From positions 1 to 13,867 of the forward strand of contig JAGSYM010000029.1 of assembly GCA_018262395.1 (NCBI GenBank): DNA of 13,867 nucleotides. Direction: 5' to 3'. Origin of the DNA: Nitrospirota bacterium. GTDB lineage: Bacteria; Nitrospirota; Thermodesulfovibrionia; Thermodesulfovibrionales; SM23-35. Each line of letters opens with the position of its first letter. The first letter of the stretch is position 1. The position numbers were made by a program, and so were the translations under genes. Positions 5,263-11,501 of this stretch are shown piece by piece. The notes under the pieces are model-generated. The model worked only from the letters and a program-made list of their open reading frames with translations. It made no database searches and was not told the DNA's origin.

Positions 5263-7781
5263 TGTAAACTCCGTTCACTCCGTTCAATTGGCTTTACCCA
5301 GCCACCGTTCCATCCGTAGAGCGCTACCCTTGTTATGTCGAGTTCCTCGAGAGACTTTTCAAATAAGAAAGGAACTAATTCACCCAACCTTACCTTGGAA
5401 TCTCCCTGATCCATGACTATCAATGAAACAGAACCTTCGTCAAGTACGGTGACTTCTTCAACCATATTCCTGATATTTATTGTACCTTTTTCCCTTTCAA
5501 CAAGCAGCTCTTTTTTTGCTATAACGCTGTGAACAAAGGAGACATCTACATCTTTTATTTCATACTCATATCTGCAGATAAAGGCATTAAGTGAAGGATT
5601 TCCTGCAGGAATTGCTGACATGTCGTTAACAGAGATAGAATCCGGAAGAGTTTCGTTCAATTTTTTCTTGTTCATGATCAAATCAAACGGTGGCCTGATC
5701 TCCATGTCAAAGTATTCTCTCAGCCCGGCGACACCCACGCCGAGGGGAGGTCCGAATGATACTTTTGGAGTCGGATGGAATCCTTTGGAGAATTCGAGGG
5801 GAAATCCGGCCCTTCTCATTGCCCGGTGAAACATGGTGACAAGTTCAAGATGTGAAAGGCATCTCAATCTGCCTGTCTTAGAAAATTCCACACGAATTCT
5901 AACCGGCTTGAACGGTCTTGTATCAAGGATAACAGGCGAAAACTCCTCAGAAGTCAGTGTTTGCATCTCTCCTGCCGGCTGCTGATCATGGATTGATTTT
6001 TTACAATCGAGTCCACACTGATGACAGGTTTTTCTGCAATCCGTAGATATATCCCCGGAAAGTGCCTTCTCATATTCTTTCCACAGAAAATCTTTTGATA
6101 TGCCGACATCTATAGCATCCCAGGGCAAACTATCAGCATAGGTAAAGGATTTCTGTGCGAAAGCAGTTACGTCTGTTCCCGTAAGGCTCATTGCCTGTTC
6201 CCATTTTCTAAAATCAAAGACCTCGGTCCAGCCGTCAAGTCTGCATCCCAATGACCACGCTTTTTCGATGAGTTGGGCAATCCTCGCATCTCCACGGCAG
6301 AAAGCAGCCTCGAGCAGGCTCATCCGTATGTCGTGTCCTTTAACATTGAGCCCTTTTCTAATGAGCTTGTTTTTCAGATAGTTCTTCTTCTCCTGAAGCT
6401 CATCGGAAGGATGTTGTCCACACCACTGAAAAGGGGTATGGGCCTTGGGAATGAATGGAGAGACACCGATATTGATATTGACAAAGCGTTTTGTATACCG
6501 CCTCGCGGTCTTCAAAGCCTTTAAAGCCATGGAGAGGATTCCTTCGATATCTGCGTCTGTCTCTGTCGGGAGCCCTATCATAAAATACAGCTTGAGATTG
6601 AGCCATCCTTCTTCGAAGAGAATTGTGAGGGCCTGTTCATAATCGCCGTCAGAAAAGTCTTTATTAATTACTTTCCGCAGCCTTTCAGTGCCGGCCTCCG
6701 GGGCAATGGTAAACCCTGTCTTTCTGACGGAGCTTATCTCTTTCAGAAGGGCGTTATTGATTGCTGCTACCCTGAGCGAAGGAAGGGAGAGAGCAATCAG
6801 GTCTTTTTTGAATCTCTTATTGAAACCCTTCACAACGTTTAGGAGGCAGGAGTAATCTCCGGCACTGAGAGATGTGAACGCGACCTCCTCATATCCGGTA
6901 TTTCTCAGAGAGGTCTCTGCAAGGTGTAAGGCATTGTAGGGACTCCTTTCCCTGACAGGCCGGTAAATCATTCCTGCCTGACAGAACCTGCATCCCATTG
7001 AACAACCCCTTGAGACTTCAATATTGATCCGGTCGTGGACAATTGAGGTAAACGGGATAACAGGCTTATCCGGATATGGGGCGTTGTCGAGAGAGGGAAG
7101 GATGCGTCTTTTGACACTCCTTTTTCTCCATTGATCAAATCCCCCCTCGCCCCCCTTTAAAAAAGGGGGGATGGGGGGATTATATGGTACGTATATGCCT
7201 TCAATCTGAGAAAGAGATTGGAGCAGAGATTCCTTTTTCCCATCTCCTTCATTTTTCCATCGATAATAGGTTTCTAAAATTTCCTTGACTGCTTCCTCAC
7301 CATCTCCAATAAGAAAGGCATCAATAAAGGGAGACATCGGCATTGGGTTTACTGTGCAGGGTCCTCCGGCAATAATGAGCGGATAACCAGATGAAGGTGA
7401 ACTCAGACGATCTTCCGACAGAACAGGGATGCCACCCATGGAGAGCATGTTGAGTACGGTTGTATAAGAAAGTTCGTATTGCAGACTGAACCCAACAATA
7501 TCGAAATCCCTGAGAGGCCGTCTTGATTCGAGAGAAGAAAGCAGGATACCCTTTGCCTTGATTTCTGCTTCATGGTCAACCCATGGAGAAAAGACCCGTT
7601 CTGCTGATACAAAAGGAAGGTCGTTGATTATCGTATACAGAATCCTGAGCCCGAGGTGGGACATCCCGATTTCATAAATATCGGGAAAAACAAGGGCAAC
7701 TTTAACCGGTTTATCAGAATAAACAGCATTTATTTCATTATTTATGTACCGGCTTGGCTTCTGGAGAAAAGATAAATTCAC
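5244..7781 (-). CDS. TIGR03960-type radical SAM protein fused to a DUF2344 (TIGR03936) domain
   Basis: An 845-residue two-part protein. Residues 1-about 190 form a B12-binding-like N-terminal region (VALVFPDIYEIGMSHLGLRI). The radical SAM core follows with C260-x3-C264-x2-C267 (SRGCSMGCRFCQAG). A cysteine-rich joint (TCHQCGLDCK, about 585-595) leads to the DUF2344 domain (about 620-845; SKTGRLRCLSHLELV, GFHPTPKVSFGPPLG). The biochemical role is unknown; the common neighbourhood with rng and ribosomal protein genes suggests an RNA- or translation-linked function (inference). The start is GTG at 7781-7779. An in-frame stop just upstream rules out a longer form, and I see no strong ribosome binding site. 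Residues 201-215 are encoded by a palindromic repeat, an in-frame insertion at a linker. It heads the minus-strand run. Confidence 0.9.
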   Translation of the reverse strand: MNLSFLQKPSRYINNEINAVYSDKPVKVALVFPDIYEIGMSHLGLRILYTIINDLPFVSAERVFSPWVDHEAEIKAKGILLSSLESRRPLRDFDIVGFSLQYELSYTTVLNMLSMGGIPVLSEDRLSSPSSGYPLIIAGGPCTVNPMPMSPFIDAFLIGDGEEAVKEILETYYRWKNEGDGKKESLLQSLSQIEGIYVPYNPPIPPFLKGGEGGFDQWRKRSVKRRILPSLDNAPYPDKPVIPFTSIVHDRINIEVSRGCSMGCRFCQAGMIYRPVRERSPYNALHLAETSLRNTGYEEVAFTSLSAGDYSCLLNVVKGFNKRFKKDLIALSLPSLRVAAINNALLKEISSVRKTGFTIAPEAGTERLRKVINKDFSDGDYEQALTILFEEGWLNLKLYFMIGLPTETDADIEGILSMALKALKTARRYTKRFVNINIGVSPFIPKAHTPFQWCGQHPSDELQEKKNYLKNKLIRKGLNVKGHDIRMSLLEAAFCRGDARIAQLIEKAWSLGCRLDGWTEVFDFRKWEQAMSLTGTDVTAFAQKSFTYADSLPWDAIDVGISKDFLWKEYEKALSGDISTDCRKTCHQCGLDCKKSIHDQQPAGEMQTLTSEEFSPVILDTRPFKPVRIRVEFSKTGRLRCLSHLELVTMFHRAMRRAGFPLEFSKGFHPTPKVSFGPPLGVGVAGLREYFDMEIRPPFDLIMNKKKLNETLPDSISVNDMSAIPAGNPSLNAFICRYEYEIKDVDVSFVHSVIAKKELLVEREKGTINIRNMVEEVTVLDEGSVSLIVMDQGDSKVRLGELVPFLFEKSLEELDITRVALYGWNGGWVKPIERSERSLQWTAKY
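7138..7181. repeat. 44-bp double palindrome inside the radical SAM gene
   Basis: Outer arms AATCCCCCC (7138-7146) and GGGGGGATT (7173-7181) and inner arms CCCCCCTTT (7150-7158) and AAAGGGGGG (7162-7170) are all perfect, with a 3x2 internal loop and a 3-nt AAA loop. On the minus strand it is read in frame as NPPIPPFLKGGEGGF (residues 201-215). From memory, near-identical repeats are scattered in many Nitrospirota, Geobacter-like and cyanobacterial genomes, usually between genes. Confidence 0.85.
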
Positions 7782-7828
7782 ACATTAAGAATACCATGAA
7801 TGCATGCGATATTGTTTAGCCTTATAAG

Positions 7829-7847
7829 TGCATTTGATAGATGGAAT
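7829..7847 (+). repeat. Direct repeat a, upstream of mscL
   Basis: TGCATTTGA-N4-TGGAAT occurs here and again at 8490-8508, after mscL, with the same 4-nt gap (15 fixed positions identical). Both copies lie beside imperfect or perfect inverted repeats. Confidence 0.4.
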
Positions 7848-7854
7848 GGCACGT

Positions 7855-7887
7855 TGCATTTTTTTCGGATTAACCCAGAAAAATGCA
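7855..7887. repeat. 9-bp perfect inverted repeat upstream of the mscL promoter
   Basis: TGCATTTTT (7855-7863) and AAAAATGCA (7879-7887) are separated by 15 nt. The right arm ends 9 nt before the -35 box of the mscL promoter. It could be an operator, or a hairpin in the divergent gap between the radical SAM gene and mscL; no stop signal needs it there. Confidence 0.5.
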
Positions 7888-7896
7888 CCTTTGGGG

Positions 7897-7925
7897 TTGA
7901 CGCGGATTCAAACCTATAGTATAAG
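7897..7925 (+). promoter_or_regulatory. Sigma70-type promoter for mscL
   Basis: TTGACG (7897-7902) and TATAAG (7920-7925) are separated by 17 nt. Transcription would begin near 7932, giving a leader of about 68 nt that carries the mscL ribosome binding site. Confidence 0.65.
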
Positions 7926-7999
7926 TAGTATATAGAATGTAATGTTTCAGACATAAACCATCATTGGAATTCTTGCAATAACTGAAAAGGAGGGATGTC

Positions 8000-8452
8000 A
8001 TGTTCAAGGAATTTAAGGAGTTTGCCATGCGGGGTAATGTCCTCGATATGGCAGTCGGTATTGTAATCGGAGCTTCTTTCGGGGCTATCGTCACTTCTTT
8101 CGTTGCAGATGTCATCATGCCGCCCATCGGGCTTCTTCTCGGTGACATTGACTTTTCGAGTCTGTTTATCATTCTTAAGGAAGGCAAGGTCCCCGGGCCA
8201 TATGAATCTCTTGCCGCTGCGAAAGCTGCCGGCGCAGTCACATTAAACTATGGGGTATTTATCAATACGATAATCAGCTTTCTGATTGTCGCTTTTGCCG
8301 TATTTCTGGTGATAAAAAATATCAACAGGCTCAAGAGAGAGCAGGAAGCTCCTCCGGCAGCACCGACAACTAAGGAATGTCCTTTTTGCCTCTCTGCTAT
8401 TCCCATTAAGGCGGTGAAGTGCGCGCACTGTACTGCGGAATTAAAGCAATAA
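8000..8452 (+). CDS. mscL: Large-conductance mechanosensitive channel MscL with C-terminal zinc ribbon
   Basis: A 150-residue inner-membrane protein. The start [27 protein letters not shown] is the conserved MscL N-terminal helix and first half of TM1 (about 14-46). A periplasmic loop follows, then TM2 (about 83-107, [14 protein letters not shown]). The homopentamer opens at high membrane tension to release solutes on osmotic downshock. After TM2 the usual cytoplasmic helix is replaced or extended by a four-cysteine ribbon, C127-x2-C130 and C141-x2-C144, which also occurs in MscLs of other phyla and may bind zinc. The ribosome binding site is strong (AAAGGAGG, about 7 nt upstream). It has its own promoter and probably its own transcript. 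Confidence 0.96.
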   Translation: MFKEFKEFAMRGNVLDMAVGIVIGASFGAIVTSFVADVIMPPIGLLLGDIDFSSLFIILKEGKVPGPYESLAAAKAAGAVTLNYGVFINTIISFLIVAFAVFLVIKNINRLKREQEAPPAAPTTKECPFCLSAIPIKAVKCAHCTAELKQ

Positions 8453-8467
8453 GGTTTGTATCCAGGG

Positions 8468-8514
8468 TCAAGGGTTCTGGGTTCCAAAATGCATTTGACA
8501 CCTGGAATCCTTGA
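8468..8514. repeat. Imperfect inverted repeat downstream of mscL
   Basis: Positions 8468-8481 can pair with 8501-8514 over 14 bp, counting three G-U pairs, with a 19-nt loop. There is no U-tract at the base, so it is not a textbook terminator, although it lies 16 nt after the mscL stop and could end or protect that mRNA. The 3' part contains direct repeat b (8490-8508). Confidence 0.4.
8490..8508 (+). repeat. Direct repeat b, downstream of mscL
   Basis: Second copy of TGCATTTGA-N4-TGGAAT (compare 7829-7847), within the imperfect inverted repeat after mscL. Confidence 0.4.
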
Positions 8515-8567
8515 GACCTCTCACGCTTCCGTCATTTTTTCTGCACCTATGATCTTTGGATTTACCA

Positions 8568-8576
8568 TGCTATAAT
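8568..8576 (+). promoter_or_regulatory. Extended -10 promoter directly upstream of bamD
   Basis: TGCTATAAT contains a perfect -10 hexamer (8571-8576) with the TGn extension, so a -35 box, which I do not see, may not be needed. The -10 ends 8 nt before the bamD ATG, so transcription should start at or just before the start codon. Confidence 0.55.
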
Positions 8577-8584
8577 ACGGTTCA

Positions 8585-9349
8585 ATGAAACGAGGAAGAT
8601 ACATTCAGGTAATTCTTATCGCCCTGATATGCTGTTTCTTCGCCTGTGCTAAAAAACCGGCGGTCAAACCCGCTGAAAGATTTGACGCGGAGAAGTCTTT
8701 TGCAACTGCTAATCAACTTCTGGAGCAAAAGGATTATGAAAAGGCACGTGCTTCTTTTCTTGAGGTAAAGAACAGGGATCAGACCAGAAAATTTGCTCCG
8801 TTGGCTCAGTTGAAAATTGCCGACTCTTATGTGAAAGAGGAAGAGTCTGAACTTGCCGTTGCGGAATATCGTAAGTTCCTTGATTCTTATCCGGACCACC
8901 AGTATGCTTCCTATGCACAATATCAGATTGCCATGATCTATTTCAATCAGATAGAAAGCCCTGAAAGGGGATATGGCGGGGCAGGAAAGGCACTTGAGGA
9001 GTTCGAGAAGCTCAAAACAATGTTCCCGAGAAACCCCTATAAAGAGGCTGTAGATATCAAGATCGAAAAGTGCCGGAACACTATCGCGGAATATGAATAT
9101 CTTGTCGGGGAATTCTATTATAAAAAAGGTTCTTATCAGGCAGCACTCGGGAGGTTTGAGGGATTGCTGACAAAGTACCCGGGATACCAGGGAGAGTCTT
9201 CGGTGCTCTTTTATACGGGCATGTCCTATAAAAATCTTGGCAAGGCAGACCGTGCCTCTGAGTATTTAACGCGCTTCATTGAGAAGTATCCGTCACATAA
9301 ACTGGTTAAGGATGCGCAAAAAGGGCTTGCTTCTCTGAATAAGAAATAG
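8585..9349 (+). CDS. bamD: BamD-type outer-membrane assembly lipoprotein (TPR repeats)
   Basis: A 254-residue protein with a lipoprotein signal peptide: basic MKRGR, hydrophobic core to residue 20 and lipobox FFAC with the lipidated Cys at 21. Position +2 is Ala, compatible with outer-membrane sorting. The rest is helical tetratricopeptide-like repeats, for example YEKARASFLEVKNRD, ELAVAEYRKFLDSYP, YQAALGRFEGLLTKYP and DRASEYLTRFIEKYPSH. Length and repeat plan match BamD/ComL (about 245 residues in E. coli), the essential partner of BamA in inserting outer-membrane barrels. A YbgF/CpoB-like TPR protein is a less likely alternative. There is no Shine-Dalgarno; an extended -10 lies just before the ATG, so a leaderless mRNA is likely. 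The siroheme enzyme gene follows after 53 nt. Confidence 0.85.
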   Translation: MKRGRYIQVILIALICCFFACAKKPAVKPAERFDAEKSFATANQLLEQKDYEKARASFLEVKNRDQTRKFAPLAQLKIADSYVKEEESELAVAEYRKFLDSYPDHQYASYAQYQIAMIYFNQIESPERGYGGAGKALEEFEKLKTMFPRNPYKEAVDIKIEKCRNTIAEYEYLVGEFYYKKGSYQAALGRFEGLLTKYPGYQGESSVLFYTGMSYKNLGKADRASEYLTRFIEKYPSHKLVKDAQKGLASLNKK

Positions 9350-9402
9350 CAGATCAGTTCTGATACATCTGGTCTATGAACCTTTCGTCACGAACATAAG
9401 GA

Positions 9403-10083
9403 ATGAAGCGAAGACAATCTGGTTCTCTGTATTCACATGCGCCTATTCATCCGGTCTACTATCCCCTTTTCGTTAACCTTTCAAAGAAAAAGGCTGTGGT
9501 GGTTGGTGGTGGTAAGGTTGCTGAAAGGAAAATATTTCCCTTGCTGAAAGCAGGGGCTCACATAACTGTTATCAGTCCTGAAATCACGAAAAAAATCGGG
9601 GTCGCGAAGCAAAAAAAGACCGTGACACACATTGCACGACAATACAGGAATGGCGATCTCAAGAATGCTTTTCTTGTGATTGCAGCTACGGATTCCCCGG
9701 TTGTCAATGAGCAGGTGTCACGGGACGCCCCCTGTCTCGTGAATGTTGTGGATACTCCTCACTTATGTAACTTTATTGTTCCGTCAACCATGAACCGAGG
9801 GCCTTTGACTATAGCTGTTTCAACCAGTGGTATAAGCCCTGCTCTTTCACGATCAATACGGATAGAACTGGAGAAAGTATACGGGAGTGAATTTTCGCAG
9901 TACCTGCAATCATTGAGGAAAATTCGTCAAGATGCTATTGGGATGATTCCTGATAAAAGAAAGCGGACAGAATTCCTGAAGTGTATTGCCTCAGAGAAAA
10001 TGATCAGAAATCTCAGGGACAGGGGATTGCATGAGATGAAGAAAACAGCAAGAGATTTATTGAAAAAGGCAAAAACTTCTTAA
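9403..10083 (+). CDS. Precorrin-2 dehydrogenase / sirohydrochlorin ferrochelatase (CysG N-terminal / Met8-like)
   Basis: A 226-residue stand-alone protein equal to the N-terminal half of CysG. YYPLFVNL leads into the NAD-binding Rossmann motif VVVGGGKVAERK (about 32-43), then VIAATDSP, VNVVDTP and NFIVPSTMNRGPLTIAVSTSG. D117 in VNVVD aligns with the catalytic Asp of CysG (D104). It oxidises precorrin-2 to sirohydrochlorin with NAD+ and may insert Fe2+ to give siroheme, the cofactor of sulfite and nitrite reductases; in some anaerobes the product also feeds heme synthesis. The methyltransferase half is absent and must be encoded elsewhere. An in-frame TAA lies 6 nt before the ATG, so the start cannot move upstream. 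The AAGGA abuts the ATG, an odd spacing, and the first 17 residues are weakly conserved. Confidence 0.9.
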   Translation: MKRRQSGSLYSHAPIHPVYYPLFVNLSKKKAVVVGGGKVAERKIFPLLKAGAHITVISPEITKKIGVAKQKKTVTHIARQYRNGDLKNAFLVIAATDSPVVNEQVSRDAPCLVNVVDTPHLCNFIVPSTMNRGPLTIAVSTSGISPALSRSIRIELEKVYGSEFSQYLQSLRKIRQDAIGMIPDKRKRTEFLKCIASEKMIRNLRDRGLHEMKKTARDLLKKAKTS

Positions 10084-10103
10084 TCTTATGCAATCAGAAC
10101 ATC

Positions 10104-10111
10104 AAAGGAGG
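10104..10111 (+). promoter_or_regulatory. Strong ribosome binding site that fixes the AUA start of the OsmC-family gene
   Basis: AAAGGAGG is a near-perfect anti-16S match. It lies 5 nt before an ATA codon at 10117, which is in frame with the OsmC-family protein. No ATG, GTG or TTG occurs in this frame between the stop at 10081 and the GTG at 10162, which is too far downstream for this site. Confidence 0.7.
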
Positions 10112-10116
10112 GGACA

Positions 10117-10533
10117 ATAGAAATCAAAATTACTTTCCCGGGCGGAAAGAAAGTTAATGCGGTGTTCAATGGCTTTACCATTAATACTGACCAGTCGGTT
10201 AAGGATGGTGGCGAAGGGTCTGCACCATCTCCCTATGAACATTTTCTTGCATCAATAGGAACGTGCGCAGGCATTTATGTACTTAGTTTCTGCGAGAAGC
10301 GCAAAATTCCGACCGAGCATATTTCTCTGATTCAGCGCGTCGAATATGGGAAGACAGAGGAGGGGAAGACGGTGCTTGAAAAAATCGTTATCGAGATTGT
10401 GATTCCACCGGCCTTTCCTGATAAATATCACCAGGCCCTGACAAAAGTTGCAGACCAGTGTGCGGTAAAAAAGACCATCATGAATCCTCCACAGTTTGAG
10501 GTGAAGACGATTGTGCTACAGGGTGGCATGTAA
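10117..10533 (+). CDS. OsmC/Ohr-family protein, apparently with an AUA start codon
   Basis: Read from ATA at 10117, the protein has 138 residues and begins (M)EIKITFPGGKKVNAVFNGF, the usual N-terminus of this OsmC subgroup. It continues TDQSVKDGGEGSAPSPYEHF. Cysteines C50 and C59 (GTCAGIYVLSFC) and C115 (DQCAVKKTI) are present; in classic OsmC/Ohr proteins two such cysteines reduce organic hydroperoxides. This subgroup (similar to YhfA) may instead handle other thiol or sulfur chemistry, so peroxidase activity is only a possibility. A start at GTG 10162 would remove the first beta strand and has no ribosome binding site. The gene follows the siroheme enzyme by 33 nt and precedes the LysR regulator by 63 nt, all on the plus strand. 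Confidence 0.8.
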   Translation: MEIKITFPGGKKVNAVFNGFTINTDQSVKDGGEGSAPSPYEHFLASIGTCAGIYVLSFCEKRKIPTEHISLIQRVEYGKTEEGKTVLEKIVIEIVIPPAFPDKYHQALTKVADQCAVKKTIMNPPQFEVKTIVLQGGM

Positions 10534-10582
10534 CGTATAGCATCATCCACAAACCAAAATGCAGTTTTTCATATGTTCTCTA

Positions 10583-10591
10583 TGATAAAAT
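10583..10591 (+). promoter_or_regulatory. Candidate extended -10 box immediately before lysR
   Basis: TGATAAAAT contains TAAAAT (10586-10591, 5 of 6 consensus positions) with a TGn extension, ending 5 nt before the preferred ATG at 10597. The -35 region is poor. The same 5-nt spacing occurs at gph. Confidence 0.4.
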
Positions 10592-10596
10592 CAGGC

Positions 10597-11490
10597 ATGG
10601 ATATACACCAACTGCGCGTATTTGCCTCGGTTTTTAAAAACAAAAGCTTTTCGAAGGCATCTGAAGATCTTCACCTCACCCAACCAACTGTCAGTAATCA
10701 TATCAAGTCACTGGAGGATGAGTTTGCATGCAGATTGTTCGACCGGATGGGCAGAACCATTATTCCGACGAAAGAGGCTGAGGTTCTCTACAGCCAGTCT
10801 GCGGAGATCATTGAAAAAGCCGACGCACTGAAAGACGCTCTCGGAGAGCTCAAGCAAGAGACGACGGGAAAGCTCATTATTGGTGCAAGCACAATACCCG
10901 GTGTATACCTATTACCACGAATCATGACAGCATTTCAGAAAAAATATCCGGCGATTTCCTTTCAGATTCTTATAGCAGACTCCGGAGGAATTATTGAAAG
11001 TATCTCCAAACATGAATTGATCCTGGGCATTGTAGGTGCGAAACTCGGCAATGAGCAAATCGATTATATGCCCTTTGTTGAGGATGAGTTGATCGTAGTG
11101 TCGGCGCCGTTGGAGGCACGCAAAGGCAGCATGACGCTCAAAGAAGTAGTCGCTCTCCCCATGGTCTTTCGTGAGGAAGGGTCCGGAACCCGGAGGGAAG
11201 CAGAAAAATTTCTCGAAAGCGAAGGGATATCTTTGAATGATTTGAAAATTGCAGGAATTTTTGGCTCAACCGATGCGATAAAACAGGCTGTTAAGGCAGG
11301 GCTCGGGGTCTCTATTCTCTCAAAATTTTCCGTTGCAGATGAACTGGAGCACAAGCTGCTCGAAGAAATAAAGCTCACCGATATTGAGATGAAAAGAAAT
11401 TTCTATATTGTGACTCACAAGAAAAGAACAGTCCCCCATTTATACGGCTTATTTCTCAAACATATCGCAGCAGAAACAGACCACCACTAA
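10597..11490 (+). CDS. LysR-family transcriptional regulator, resembling the selenium-metabolism-associated subgroup
   Basis: From the ATG of MDIHQLRVF the protein has 297 residues, the normal LysR length. A winged helix-turn-helix (FSKASEDLHLTQPTVSNHIK, about 18-37) is followed by a linker helix. The periplasmic-binding-like effector domain (about 87-290) carries GKLIIGASTIPGVYLLP, FREEGSGTRREAE, GSTDAIKQAVKAGLGVSIL and FYIVTHKKRT. The wording of the effector domain recalls CysL and the LysR subgroup annotated with selenium metabolism; the ligand is not known. In-frame ATGs at 10573 and 10582 would add 8 or 5 residues, but family members start at MDIHQLR. There is no usable Shine-Dalgarno, so it may be translated leaderless. 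It lies beside the OsmC-family gene and converges with bioB, with only 11 nt between stops and no terminator. Confidence 0.87.
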   Translation: MDIHQLRVFASVFKNKSFSKASEDLHLTQPTVSNHIKSLEDEFACRLFDRMGRTIIPTKEAEVLYSQSAEIIEKADALKDALGELKQETTGKLIIGASTIPGVYLLPRIMTAFQKKYPAISFQILIADSGGIIESISKHELILGIVGAKLGNEQIDYMPFVEDELIVVSAPLEARKGSMTLKEVVALPMVFREEGSGTRREAEKFLESEGISLNDLKIAGIFGSTDAIKQAVKAGLGVSILSKFSVADELEHKLLEEIKLTDIEMKRNFYIVTHKKRTVPHLYGLFLKHIAAETDHH

Positions 11491-11501
11491 CCCGGAAAAT
11501 T

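Noticed and set aside
7870..8241. 123-codon minus-strand frame over mscL
   Set aside because: It is antisense to a clear MscL gene and its promoter; composition is that of a mirror frame.
9350..9371. Small palindrome after bamD as terminator
   Set aside because: ATCAG-TT-CTGAT has a 2-nt loop and no T-tract, so it is unlikely to end transcription.
10162..10533. GTG at 10162 as start of the OsmC-family protein
   Set aside because: It removes the conserved first strand and has no ribosome binding site, whereas a near-perfect site lies 5 nt before the ATA at 10117.
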